Part shown: positions 45,000 to 55,801 of the stretch, piece by piece
Layout: the number at the start of each line of letters is the position of its first letter
Position numbering within the stretch: the first letter of the stretch is position 1
From: Cymbidium sinense
Lineage: Eukaryota; Streptophyta; Magnoliopsida; Asparagales; Orchidaceae
Direction: 5' to 3'
NCBI GenBank assembly: GCA_021442155.1
Contig: CM038216.1
Coordinates: forward strand, 158,891,983-158,955,982
DNA: 64,000 nucleotides
Translations under genes and position numbers: made by a program
Notes under the pieces: generated by a model
The model's input: only the letters and a program-made list of their open reading frames with translations
Told to the model about the DNA's origin: nothing
Databases searched by the model: none

Positions 45000-45200
45000 T
45001 AATTCTATTGGCTAATTATTTAATTTTTTTTCATTTAGATCGGATTCTTATTAATACTAATACCAGTTTGGTTGTTACATCTCATTATCCTAAGTTCTAA
45101 AGTGAAAAGATTTAAATCATTAATAAGATGTTTAAGTCACATAACTTCATAAATCTTGTAATTCATGGCTCTAAATTCTACTTTAACACTACTCCAAGCC
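45000..45200 (-). pseudogene. Copia RNase H remnant
   Basis: The minus strand, over two frames, gives KTKMAWSSVKVEFRAMNYKI, then MRCNNQTGISINKNP. These match the SSAEAEYRAM and CDNQAAIxIAxNP motifs of plant copia RNase H. The active-site Asp of CDNQ is replaced by Asn here. Confidence 0.65.
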
Positions 45201-45559
45201 ATTTTTGTTTTTTATATAACAATAATAAAATATGAATTTTCAATATATTACAAATCCAACTCAATTAGCATCAGAGAGGATTTCAATACTTGTGTTAATT
45301 CTCTTTTCATTAATAACTTTTTTCCAATGTGTGTACACATTTATAAACTGACTAACAAAACTAATAAAAAAGCAAATATCAAATTTAATGTTAGATAAGT
45401 AGATGAGATTTCCTAGAAAACATTAGTACCTTTTGTATATTATGGTTAAATCATCATTAGTCCCAACTTTGTTTAATGAAATTCATTGATGTGTTTACAG
45501 GTTTACATCCAATCATACCAATTTACTTAAATAAGTACAAAAAAATATTTTAATAAGCC

Positions 45560-46220
45560 AAAAATCCTTGATTTTAAAGAACACCATTTAGCTTGTTTAT
45601 CTCTTATTCAAGATCCACTATCAAGATAATGCCCTCAACATAAACATTTAGAATTGAAATTTTAACTTTAGAAAATTTTTTGATAAATAATTGTGGTCAA
45701 ATTGTCCTTAGAAGTAGTCAAACTTCTCAATCACAATAGTGAAAATATAAAACCAAACTCTAAGTGATTATTTTAAGAAAATTAAAAATTTAGCTAATCT
45801 AAATGGGTGTAATTTAAGAATACATATTTTATAGATATTTTTAACTCGTACTATCAAGTCCAAATAAGATATTTTTCATATAGACTTCATCTTCAATATC
45901 CTCATTTAAGAATACACTTTTTTTACATCTAATTGATGAAGTAGCTAATCTAAATGTGTCGAAAGAGAAAATTATTCTAGTACTAAAATTTCTTGAAAAT
46001 CACTACCATCAATCTAAGTAAAACGTTTATCATAAGTATTGCTTTGTATTGGTCAACACTTTTGTTTGTTGTATATTTCACAATGAAGATCTATTTGTAT
46101 GCAAGAGCTTTATTACATTTAGAAAGATTAGAAAGCTTCCAAGTATAATTTCATTGAAGGGCTTGAATTTCTTTGTGGACTATATTTCTCCATTTAGAAA
46201 TTTTTAAAGCCTCTTAAATA
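45560..46220 (-). pseudogene. Copia reverse transcriptase remnant
   Basis: The minus strand of about 46215-46020 reads KWRNIVHKEIQALQ, TWKLSNLSKCNKALAYK, IFIVKYTTNKSVDQYKA, the standard N-terminal part of plant copia RT. Near 45950-45880 it continues with YFIN-MKKCILK-GY, matching the HQLDVKNAFLNGDL block. The YVDD segment is not seen, so the 3' part is damaged. Confidence 0.75.
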
Positions 46221-46584
46221 TTATTTGGGATTTCCAAGCTTGAAAGATATAGAATTAACAAGATACCATATCAAAGAAAATATAATAATTGATTAAATAT
46301 TTGGAGCAAGTTCATATAAATTTCTAAAGAGCGGCAAATAAGAATATTTAGATCATCCATAAGAATCAGTATTACCTTATCCTTATAAAATAATATTAGG
46401 ACTCAGGTCAAACATTGGATTTCATATAAGTAAAATGCTTGTCATGTCTTGTTAGTTGAATCTTTTATGTCATCTAGAATGGATTATCCCATTGTACCTT
46501 GCTCATTGCATGTGATCCTTGAAATCTTCAAAATATTCAAAGAGATGAGGTTCAAATGGGTGTAATTTAAGTTTAGAAGATCAG

Positions 46585-47310
46585 CTAGTTGTAAAACCAA
46601 TAGAATAGAATATCATTGCAAAACTCAAATTTGTAGAAAGGGTTGTTCTCCATCTGAATTTGAGTTTTAAAAAGGGAATTAATTTTTGAAGAAAGGTTAC
46701 ATCCACAATCGTGTGATATATTTTGATAATAGGAGTAATGTTTATAACCTTGTTGGAAAAGAGAATAGCTAATGAAAATGCATTTTATGAATTTTGAGTC
46801 TAGTTTGCTTCTTTGATAAGAAGAAACATACACAAAAGTAACAAAGCAAACACTTTGAGAGAAAAGGTGGAGATAAATCTATAACTAAGATAGTCCTGAT
46901 GAGAGTGATTAGGGCATTTAAATTCTACGATTCTTGATGGCATATGATTAATGAGATATGTAGAAGAAAATACAACCTCACCCAATAATGGTTTAAAATA
47001 TTACTAGTGATCATAATTGATTGATCAACCTCCAAATTGTGTCCTTTTTTGCTATCCCTTTTATAGTGAAGATACAATTAGTTTGGTAAATAATTCGTTG
47101 TTGGAGAAGGAATTCCCAAGAATGGAATGAAAATACTATTTCTCACTGTCGGTCCTAAGGACTTAAACTAGAGTTTTAATTTAAGTCATTATAAAGTAGT
47201 GAAGCTTTTGGAAAAAGGGAATTGGTTTCATGGAATTTGACATAAACTTCGGGTCATTAGATTCATCTGGTTTTAGCATAACCATGAATGAAAGATATAT
47301 ATCATCTAAC
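46585..47310 (-). pseudogene. Copia integrase remnant
   Basis: 46800-46985 on the minus strand is open: GEVVFSSTYLINHMPSRIVE, the family's WGEAVLTAxYLINRMPSR block. 46585-46833 continues with QRSKLDSKFIKCIFISYSLF, matching RSKLDPKxxKCIFLGYS. Upstream near 47130-47170 VLRTDSEKYYFHSIL corresponds to the second catalytic Asp region (RSDNGxEY), and the Asp is kept. The domain is split by a stop and a frameshift. Confidence 0.8.
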
Positions 47311-47329
47311 GCCAAAAATATTATTCACC

Positions 47330-47980
47330 CGAGATGGGCCCCAAATGTTTGCCATGAATAATTGCACAAGTTTGGGGGGATGCTTTATAAAGATGAGTAG
47401 GGTTAAAAGTTTGAATGTGTTTAGATAATTGACAATTTTCAACAGTAAATGCTTCAAGATTTGCATTGATCAAAAGAGAAATATTTTTTGTAGTACATGA
47501 AATCTGGATGACCAAAGAGAAAGTGTTATAACATAACATGCTTGTACTTTTATTAGAAAGAAATATATATTGAGCACATCTCTCTTGACTCTTAGGACTC
47601 CCTTCATAATTTACAAGTTAGAAGCTAACATTTTCCTTCACCTTGCCAATTATCCTTTCGAGATCCAACACTAAAATTCACAATAAGTAGCAAGAATAAT
47701 AGTAGTATAATTGGTGTCTTTGGTAACTTTTTTTATTAATAATAAATTAAAGGAAAGCATAGAAGCCAAGAAAACTTTGTTCAGAACCAAAGAGCTAGTG
47801 GCATTGATAATTTTAATGCCAATTGCTTTCAATTTTAACCCATCAACCGTTATGATTATATAATCCTTTCAACACAAGTGAATGGTTTTAAACAAGGAGA
47901 AATGCCCTATCATATGATCAAATGCTCTTAAGTTTATGATCCAATATAATAGATTTTCATTTTGGCATAGAAGACATTCA
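47330..47980 (-). pseudogene. Copia protease and GAG-pre-integrase remnant
   Basis: The minus strand of 47970-47650 has DHMIGHFSLF (family DHMTG.xxLF), then NATSSLVLNKVFLASMLSFN, the strand-rich part after the DSGAS active site. The DSGA itself is worn. 47321-47539 is open and includes ENCQLSKHIQTFNPTHLYKA, the CxxxKHxR segment of the integrase zinc-binding region; one zinc Cys and one His remain. Confidence 0.65.
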
Positions 47981-48269
47981 AGGCCACACCTTTATAAGCA
48001 ATCAAACCGACAATGGTTTTTATTTTGCATTGGATAATTGATAACTCAAAGAAGGATTCTTGAATACCAATGTTGCAAACTGATTTTGATTCATGGCAGA
48101 AGGCAGCACTAGAAAAGATTATTTTTCCCAAGGCCATTGTGTGTTTGTTCATCATCTAGTTTAAAACAAAAAACTCTTTATAGGTGGGATGATGAGGACT
48201 AGAGGATATGCATAATGGAGAAGTAAAGAAGATAAAGAACAATGAATAACAAAAGATAAAGAAGTGTCT

Positions 48270-48284
48270 CTAATATCATGTTTG
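48270..48284 (-). other. Primer binding site of the copia element
   Basis: On the minus strand it reads TGATATTAGAGACAC, directly after ...TTCAAACA, a worn version of TGGTATCAGAGC (tRNA-Met). It marks the inner edge of the 5' LTR. Confidence 0.55.
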
Positions 48285-48290
48285 AATAAT

Positions 48291-48900
48291 ACAAGAAATG
48301 AATAATACATTTTTTATTCCTAGAAGTAGAATAGATATAATATTTATTGAAGAAATATAACTCATGAAAAAATAAAAAAAGGATGTAAAATCATTCCATA
48401 CAAGGAAATGTGGTTGGAGGATTACTTAAGGCAGAAGGTTAACAAATTATCGAGGAGCCTGATTACATAGCTAGCAAGTATAACAACTAGTGAAGGAAGT
48501 GCGTGAACGGAAGGCCATAGGTACCACGGAATGGTAAGGTTCCTAGGATCAAGATTTTCACGCTTTCATGAGTATTGAATGATAGTGAAGATAGATTCTG
48601 AGAATATTTATGGCATTTTCCTCAATCAAGATGTTTCCAACTGAGCCAAGGTTTGTTCATTGCCTCATTTTTTAAAATTGTCTTGTTTGGTTGAAATTTG
48701 TTCACATAACAAAATTGTTGTGATGTAACTCTGATGATCTAGTTTTCCTGCTTAATGGTCATTGTCAATTAGTCTTCTTCCAATTAGTGTTGTAAAGCCA
48801 ATCTTCGAGCATAACAATAAGTATTACCACAAATTAGAGGAGTGTGAGGCTACTTATCCCAAAGCAAATCAAGTAATAAGTATTTATTAGCTTCACACAC
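48291..48900. other. Probable copia 5' LTR and intron edge
   Basis: No coding content is recognised. The first part should be the copia LTR. The rest is the 5' end of the giant intron, whose donor is at 48900. The phrase GGCTACTTATCCCA occurs both in the intron (48848) and in exon b (48944). Confidence 0.4.
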
Positions 48901-49080
48901 CCTTAGGTCATCTATATTGTCATATGTTGAAAGAGATAAATCAAGGCTACTTATCCCATGACTATCTTCTTCTGGTTCTTGAAATCCAGCTCTATTGGAC
49001 CATCGTCTGAAATGTTTTGCCCTATTGCTGGGGTTCCACATGCAAGCAAGTTCTGCCCGCATTTTCCGAAAAGTGTGAGG
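48901..49080 (-). CDS. RSH1: RSH1 exon b: linker after hydrolase domain
   Basis: The 180-base exon (60 codons, phase 0 at both ends) starts PHTFRKMRAELACMWNPSNR. It continues with a hydrophilic, poorly conserved tail ending DDLR. The acceptor is TTCTTGCAG|CCT and the donor CTAAGG|GTGTGTG, one base off the usual GTAAGT-like form. Reading through gives a stop about 50 bases on. Position and start match the QPxxFRKxRAxLAxMW stretch of RSH1. Confidence 0.88.
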
Positions 49081-49621
49081 CTGCAAGAAATCAAGTGTGA
49101 AGCTCAAAATTTAATGAATTTTCATCAATCTTAACTCAAACAGTTTTGGGAAGGCAATGATTGTAACACGCCTATTGATGGGAAAAAAACACACTTAAAC
49201 AACTAAAATATAAGTAATTCAATCAAGTTAATTTAAATAGGATTGCTCATTGATTAAATCGTGCTTGTTTTATCAATCTGTTGCTTCATAATAACAATAC
49301 CCCATGTAAAAGAAAATTTTATGGAGTAATTTTCAAAAATGACATCTAATTACAGGACCCACATAGAAATGCATTTTCTATTATAGAAACGAGCCTTCCC
49401 TGCAGACAAATAGAAGAGTACAAAAGCACATGTAGAGTTTATTTGGGTTAAGCTGCATGGTTTGTTAGTCATCAAGTAAATTGAGCAAGCTTGTAATTTT
49501 GCATTTTGGGCTACATAATTTCTTGTTGTACGAAGCAGAATGTCATTTAACATGAATTTACTAGGGGCAATTTCCATCCAAAAGAACAAAGCAGCTCATC
49601 AATGAAAGTAAAGTAACAGAC

Positions 49622-49754
49622 CTGTAGGACAGCAAAACACAAATCTTCCATTTCTGCTTTTAAAGCCCACAAACCCAGTCTGGAAGCAAGAGAACACCAT
49701 ACAGCCAATGTTTCTTGTGCAACTGCTTGAGCTTTTGGCATAGATAAAGCCAAA
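49622..49754 (-). CDS. RSH1: RSH1 exon a: end of hydrolase domain
   Basis: The 133-base exon reads LALSMPKAQAVAQETLAVW, then CSLASRLGLWALKAEMEDL and CFAVLQ. This corresponds to ETLxIxxPLAxRLGxxxxKxELEDLxFxxLxP of RelA/SpoT proteins, in the RSH1-specific WCSLASRLGLWALKAE form. The acceptor is GCTGGTTCAG|TTTGG and the donor CTACAG|GTCTG. The first base completes a codon from an upstream exon that should end with the LADRLHNMRT segment of the HD domain. That exon is not in the window. Confidence 0.92.
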
Positions 49755-49853
49755 CTGAACCAGCAGACCAAAAAGAATTATTATATTAAAACTTCTGTAT
49801 CAACAAATGTAAAACAGAATGTATGGCTGCACGTGCTATATCTAATCAACTTA

Positions 49854-50335
49854 TGGGCTGTCTGGTTGAGAGAAAAGGAATGTAGTGAAAAATGAAATAT
49901 GGTATTTGGATGACTGAAAAGAAATGCAATGAAAAATTTCAATGCATTTTTTTCACTATTTAGTTCAAATCCAATGAGAAAAATTGTCTGATTTGGGCGA
50001 ATTTATTTTACACTAGTGAGGGTGGCAGCTACGGGACGCAACCCACCACACATTGTAGGCTGCCCGCCGCCGCCCACATGTTGCCAACCGCTTGCTACCG
50101 CCCACCGCTAATTGGCACCAGCCGCGGCCACCCGCCGCCACCAGCTGCATTCAACCGCCGCCGCCCACGACAAATTTTACATTAATTTTATTTTACTCAA
50201 ACCAAACACAAAAAAATAAATTCTTGAATTTAATTTACATCCATCCAAACAATCACAAAATATTTCAAATACACTACATTCTTTTTACAAATTTCTTTTA
50301 TACTGCATTCTTTGTTTAGCCAACCAAACAGCCTC
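49854..50335. mobile_element. PIF/Harbinger-type MITE, TTA target duplication
   Basis: The ends are TGGGCTGTCTGGTTG and, reversed, GAGGCTGTTTGGTTG, flanked by TTA (49851-49853, 50336-50338). Arms with GTATTTGGAT / ATCCAAAC..ATTTCAAATAC words enclose a GC-rich core (50030-50168) of CCGCCGCCCAC-like repeats. It inserted in the RSH1 intron 99 bases upstream of exon a. Confidence 0.85.
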
Positions 50336-51504
50336 TTAATGTGTCTAAAAATCAATGAAAAGTTGAGAAGTCATTCAGCTATAATCTTATGAAACCACCA
50401 AAAATATAAAATTTCATGGATTTATGCTAAAATTCATGAAATTAGAGGCAACCCCTAATTCTCAAACAAAGGCTATGGATGTTGAAAATGCTAATGATGT
50501 CATCTGATCTTTTCAAGCGTCACAACATAAAAGTCGACTTCATAGAGTTGTATCATTGGACTTCAATTTTGAAGGAAACGTAAATATAACAATACTTCAC
50601 ACAAATCTGTGCAGCAAGTACGTGATAATCCTCAACAGGTTTATCAAATAACAAGATAGGACAAGAGAATAAAAAGTAGGAACTTTCATATGCGATAAAT
50701 TTTAACATACAGATAAAAAATTAAATTAATTAGCAAAAAAAAATTCCCTCAACATAACATTTGCTGAGAGTAAGCAAGGTTGTTAAAACTTGATGAAGAT
50801 CAACAATTCTACATTTTGCTCCTGTTTCAATTACAGTAAACATTCTTTCCTACTTTTTACTAAGATAAACAAACTGTTTGCAACCAGAAAATAAAAATAA
50901 AAATAAAAAAAGAGAAGAGAAAAGCCCTGACTGACCTAGAAATTGTTCTCCATAAGCGGGAAAGGTTAGAGTCGGCCTCCTATAAGAGGAAGAGAGTGTT
51001 GGCCGGGCATACGCACATACACGAGAAAGAAAGATAGAAGTAGAAGCCAAACTCACCTCTTTTGAAGCCACACCAGCCAGCCTTCCTCATCCTGTGTGTT
51101 CGATCAAAGCCCTAGTCAGATTTCCTTAGCTAACTAAAACCCTAGCCATCCTCCCTTGGCATTCGACCGAAGCAACTGCACTCCTCTCACTCCCCATCGC
51201 ATGCCCTAGCCAACATCACCCTTGCCTTACGTGGAGAGAGCCAACAGATCTCCCTCTCCCCATTCTCACATGCATGAGGGAGTCGAGCAAGCTGTGCCCC
51301 TTAGGCATTATTTCAAGTGAAATAAAAGTTGAATTCATGAATTGCCCCCTTTCTTAACTCTTAGCTGAGGACAGGCAAGGGTAATTTCGTCCGAGAGAAA
51401 AGAAAAGGGCTTTTGAGGATCCAATTTTAGGTAAATTTTGAAGTGAAAATTTTTCATATTTAATTTCTTCATCCACAAGTCAAATCGAAGATCACCACCA
51501 TCAA

Positions 51505-51882
51505 TCTTGGATCCAGTGCGAGATAAAAATCCTCCCTCCATTGATCTTATATCTGGAGCAAGGGAGAAGGCGTGAGTGCGCTATTTCACAAATGTAATGT
51601 TGATAAGCCACCATTTTATTTAAATTAAAAAATAATTAACTTAAAATTTGAACTATTTGAAATTAAAATAAATTACAAGTCACCATTTTACTAAAACTAA
51701 AAATAATTAACTTCAAATTTAAATTATTTTAAATTAAAATAAATTACAGGACTTAAATTTGATAAAATAAATTATAGATCTTAAAAATAATTAACTTAAA
51801 ATTGATCTGGAATCCGATGCAAGATGAAAGTCTTCCCTCTATCAATCTTAGGTCCATAGTAAGGGGGAAGAGTGCATATCAC
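51505..51882. repeat. Nested direct repeats: 80-bp copies flanking an AT-rich array
   Basis: GATCCAGTGCGAGATAAAAA..CCTCCCTCCATTGATCTTA (from 51510) and a diverged copy GAATCCGATGCAAGATGAAA..CTTCCCTCTATCAATCTTA (from 51810) lie about 297 bases apart. Between them, two to three copies of AAATTACAAGTCACCATTTTA / AAAAATAATTAACTT (about 60-75 bases each) are lined up. Confidence 0.65.
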
Positions 51883-52487
51883 ACTAAATATTGCAAAATA
51901 TAGCACTACTAAGCCACTAAGTGCCGAAATTTTGTGGAACTTATTAAACTTAAATATTTTCATTAAAATCATTTAAATGAGAAGAAATGGACTTTAAAAT
52001 ATGAAAAAAAAGTTCTTATTAAAAAAACACATTAAGTAAATCAAATATTGTAATTATTAAATGCAATTACTTTGCACTCCATTTTCTCATATTAAAATGG
52101 CAAATTTAATTAATTGCATATTAAAAGCTTAAAAATCCAAGCCTACAACATCAATTCCTTTGACGAAATGACAATCTCATGCAAACACAATCTTGAACAG
52201 TCGTTAATTATTTGGTTGATCAAACACAAAGTGTTTAAGGACCCGAATATAATCTAATGATCAATGTAAAAATCAAGATAGTCCTATTAAATATTTGAGA
52301 TTTGTCTCATTTAGATAATAACATCAAATGTTAAACATTAACAACAGAAACAAGTTTAATTAATCAATTAATTGTTTAATTAGACACAAAATATGAATAG
52401 TCCAAATACATCATTTTAAAAGACATCCATTCAAATGCAAAAGAAAATGAAATTGAATCAAAGATTCATCTCAAGACATCCAATTCA

Positions 52488-52680
52488 AATGGCATTCTAA
52501 TAGATGTAAATCTAGTCGTTTGTTCTCCATGCGAACTTCCCTAAAGCTTTGGCATTCCAAAGGGATGTAAACTCAATCACTTGTTCGCAAAGCAAAACTC
52601 AACCCATTATGGCATTCCAATGGATGTAAGCCCTACGTACGTCTGCAATGCAGACTACTCCATAAAATTGAATAATTGTA
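52488..52680. repeat. About 62-bp tandem array (GGCATTCCAA.GGATGTAA)
   Basis: Three units begin near 52490, 52550 and 52612, each with GGCATTC(C/T)AA..GATGTAA and a downstream (T)TGTTC/CGTCTGC..GCAAA/GCAGA stretch. They are diverged but clearly in register. Confidence 0.75.
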
Positions 52681-55545
52681 TAAACTTATAAATTAAGTTT
52701 AGTCTAAATAATTCAATAAATATTTGCATAATAACACCTACACAACAACTCTAATTTACTCGAGATCTCTAAGACGAGATAACTCTTGGCTACTAACACT
52801 CTGATGTTGGTAGACTGGAACAACAGCAGTCCCGGGATGACAGAACCATGAGATCTTGATTGGGATTACCCTCTTTTTTTCCCTTTTAGACAGTCATCCA
52901 CATCACACTACTAGACACCGATTTACATCAGAGATTTATATTTATTTCTAACCTTAATCGAGAGTGCTCTCTTATTGCGATGAGAGGGGTAATTAAATAT
53001 GAATGTTTGCGTTCATAGGAAGTAGGAACCTAGATCTAACATAATATTAGGGAAAATCTGGTTGAATATAAATCAATCTGCCTCATATTAAACATCCTTA
53101 AAGATGACAAAGATTTTCAAAGATGTTTTCCCTGAGCGATCACAAACATATCCAAAAGTATATTTTTATTTCCTTTTTTTTTGTGCTCATTTTATATATA
53201 TTTGTAGTCCCAACTAGTTTAAGACTTGTTTTTAATGAAACATTCATTTCCAGACAAAAGTACTAGTATAAATAGTAATAGACTGATTCTCTCATTTAGA
53301 TTTTAAATACAAATTCATAGTTTGGAAATATTATGTTGCCCCAATTGCAATTAGATCCAAGATTTTTTTGAATTGCCAAGCTTGGTTCATGTGTATTTTA
53401 TCTAACTGAATCCTTCTAAACAAGTTTCGTTGATGCTTGTCAAGTGAAGTCACCTAACCCTCGCATGAATTTACCAGATATGTTAATAAAGAATAACCCT
53501 AGTGTTCTTCAAAATTTTACATTATAGTCATACATTAGTTATGTGTAGTGCAATTTGACAACCTTCTTTCCACCACCCTACATCCTTCCCACCCCTCTTA
53601 TATCTAATGTGCCAAACCTAAGTAAACTAATGGTAGCAACATCTGTAGAAGAAAAGTGGTGGGCCGCCAGCAACCCAAATGCATTTCAAATCAAATTGAA
53701 AGAAAAATGTTAAGAAGAACATTAATTTACAGAATGCTCCAATGATTTATAATGCAATTTTTGGGAGTCCTCTCAACAACTTCAAGCCTATAATCTCCAC
53801 TTATAATATTATAGTTAAATTCCTATCAATAAGACAAGCCATCCAGTTCCAGAAAACATGTTACAATCAAGTGTATGTTACTTAAAAGCCCTTGAGAACA
53901 TTTAGGAGAAAGTTTTACAGCTTGAGGCTTAGAGAGGAGATGGACCAAAGACAGCTAGAGTGATAGAAAAAGTGCCAATTTCTAAAAATAAACAAGATTT
54001 AACTCGCACTACAACACTTCATTTGACGGTAAACATAGAGGAAAACTGATCCTTGATCTTCATAAATATGATGAAATTTTTGTCAAGCTAACCTTTGAGA
54101 TACCAGACGTAGATATTAATATTGCTTTCCACAAAATTAATATAGAAAAGAATGTAAGGCCGGTAAAATAAAAAATTCAACAAATTGCTTAAATACTGGC
54201 TGAACCAATTCGTAATGAAGTCCAAAGCTATCTAATAGAGAATTCAAACATTATCATATCCCAAAAGTCAAATAAAAAATAAAGAATGTGCTGATTTTAC
54301 GGATTTGAATTCAGTCAGTCCCAAAGACAACTACAACTAAAGAATTAACTTTCAAACTTGAAGCCAACCACTTCAAGCTAATAAGTGGACATATTGACAA
54401 CTTAGATTAGCATTAGAGACACTTAATTTCCTAAGTGCTTACTCATCTAATTAAGACAAAGATACACTAATTTAAGCTTAAAAATAAAAGTGATGTTGAC
54501 TTTGGGATTACTACTCCCTAGTAGAGAACAAAGGACAAAAAAAAGATGAATAATCTATGATGTTAAGGATTGCATGTTGTTTAGAAGTCGGCTTAGATAA
54601 GTCTCATCTTACACCAGGATTTGTTTTGTAGGGGTAACCAACTAGCTTTGTCAATTGGAGGGACTTGCACATTGCTCAATATGAATCTCATCACAAAAAA
54701 GGATTCAATTCGTTGTCGCTATAGCCATCACCTTACATATACCTCACCTTATGCCAGACTCGTCATTTTTATAGGGAACCAATACATACACGCAGACTAG
54801 GAGAGATTCACACGCTACTCTTTGAAGATCTCGTTGCAAGAGGAGAATTATCACGCTAGAGCTAGGCTAGTAGAAAATATTTTTTGTAATCGCCTCTTAT
54901 GAGGTAAATGAATATGAGTATTCAATTATCGAGTAAACACCCATATATTAGAAGTTGCTAATTTGAATATACTCAACACCTTAGAACGAGTTAGCCGTAA
55001 GTGAAAGCAATCGTGTTAAGCATGGACTCACCTTCTTCCTGGGGGGGCTTTGGCTCTTTGACTAGTCTTTTGCCTGAGAACCTCAACTCTCCTACAAAGA
55101 GGAATTTCATCACCTTTAAGCACCTTAAGATTTGGCAATTGGTTGTCACTTCAGTTAGTAAGATTCGCACTTATTATCTAACGCTATAATTAAGTTAATT
55201 TTCTGCAAATCACCATTTTTGTACTGAACATTGGCTAAAATTGGCCAATTTTAAACAATGGCGAGTAGTAAGGTCTAGAAGACTTCCTTATAATTACTTG
55301 CTTGGGGGTTGCGAGCTCCTCAAATGTGAGGAAGTAGTTACGAGTTCATTTGAATGAGAGGCGAGTAGCATGCGGCTCTCCAAGTGCATCAAGTAAGTTC
55401 CCAAGTCCTCAATGAGTTCATTTTATTTATTAATTATTACTTGTCTTATTTTTAATGAGATATTTGATGCTTGTTGAATACTTCGATAAATCTTTAAAAG
55501 AATCTATACAAATCAAATAATCAAAAACAAGCTATGGAAAGAAAT

Positions 55546-55796
55546 TTTCCCTTATTGGTAGAACTTCATTAAGTTGTAGGCACCCCATGTTCTCAACAAC
55601 TTTTTTAATGTGTCTGCAATTGATAGGCACATAGGACAGATTGCTTCTCAATGATATAAGGGTCATCCCATGTTGAGCCAACTTTGCTAAGTGTTGATTG
55701 ACAAGCTATTTCATCCACCTTCGGTAGCATTGAGTTATCTAAGTGAAAAAAATTTCTTTACATTTGCATTGTAATACTTTGTCATTCTTCTCTTGG
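55546..55796 (-). pseudogene. Integrase C-terminal end of the Tat-type element
   Basis: The minus strand begins at the LTR insertion with KRRMTKYYNANVKKFFSL, matching the YYNxxVxxRxFxxGDLVLR region. It then has STWDDPY, the SH3-like WEGPY block, and ends WGAYNLMKFYQ plus stop at about 55548-55580. It continues in frame the text at 57505, on the other side of the inserted LTR. Confidence 0.8.
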
Positions 55797-55801
55797 TTTC
55801 T

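Larger units (their letters stand above)
44995..48290 (-). mobile_element. Ty1/copia element, gag-deleted and decayed, minus strand
   Basis: On the minus strand the order is primer site (48270-48284), protease (about 47980-47600), GAG-pre-integrase (about 47540-47330), integrase (about 47310-46590), reverse transcriptase (about 46220-45560) and RNase H (about 45200-45010). This order, integrase before RT, defines Ty1/copia. Only some 300 bases separate the primer site from the protease, so gag is missing. Multiple stops and frameshifts are present. It lies in the RSH1 intron in the sense direction, about 600 bases from exon b. The LTRs are not clearly delimited; the right one should begin near 48285. 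Confidence 0.8.
20524..49754 (-). other. RSH1: RSH1 locus (partial): six exons visible, introns up to 26 kb
   Basis: RSH proteins make and hydrolyse (p)ppGpp in plastids. Six minus-strand exons join in phase at GT/AG borders. The order is a (49622-49754), b (48901-49080), c (22656-22849), d (22323-22389), e (20960-21093) and f (20524-20590). Introns between them are 541, 26051, 266, 1229 and 369 bases. RSH1 rather than RSH2/3 or CRSH is my choice because of the LASRLGLWALKAEMEDLCFAVLQ type linker and the DLLQSVLPFDLLLDRKKR stretch. No HD-domain exon is visible between 49755 and 64000, and no exon with the SLHT or later TGS/ACT parts between 1 and 20523. So either the flanking introns exceed 14 and 20 kb, or this is a gene fragment. 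All visible exons are open, which argues for a working gene. Confidence 0.85.
50336..54589. other. Non-coding stretch with local repeats
   Basis: No gene was identified. 50930-51300 is C/T-richer on the plus strand, with AAACCCTAGCC at 51138 and GCCCTAGCC at 51202, like a plant 5' leader or LTR, but no ORF follows. 53000-54589 is AT-rich with nothing recognised. Confidence 0.45.

Noticed and set aside
54600..55200. Possible gene with ORF at 55001-55189
   Set aside because: It sits where the 3' region of the Tat-type element should be; no host protein similarity is seen.
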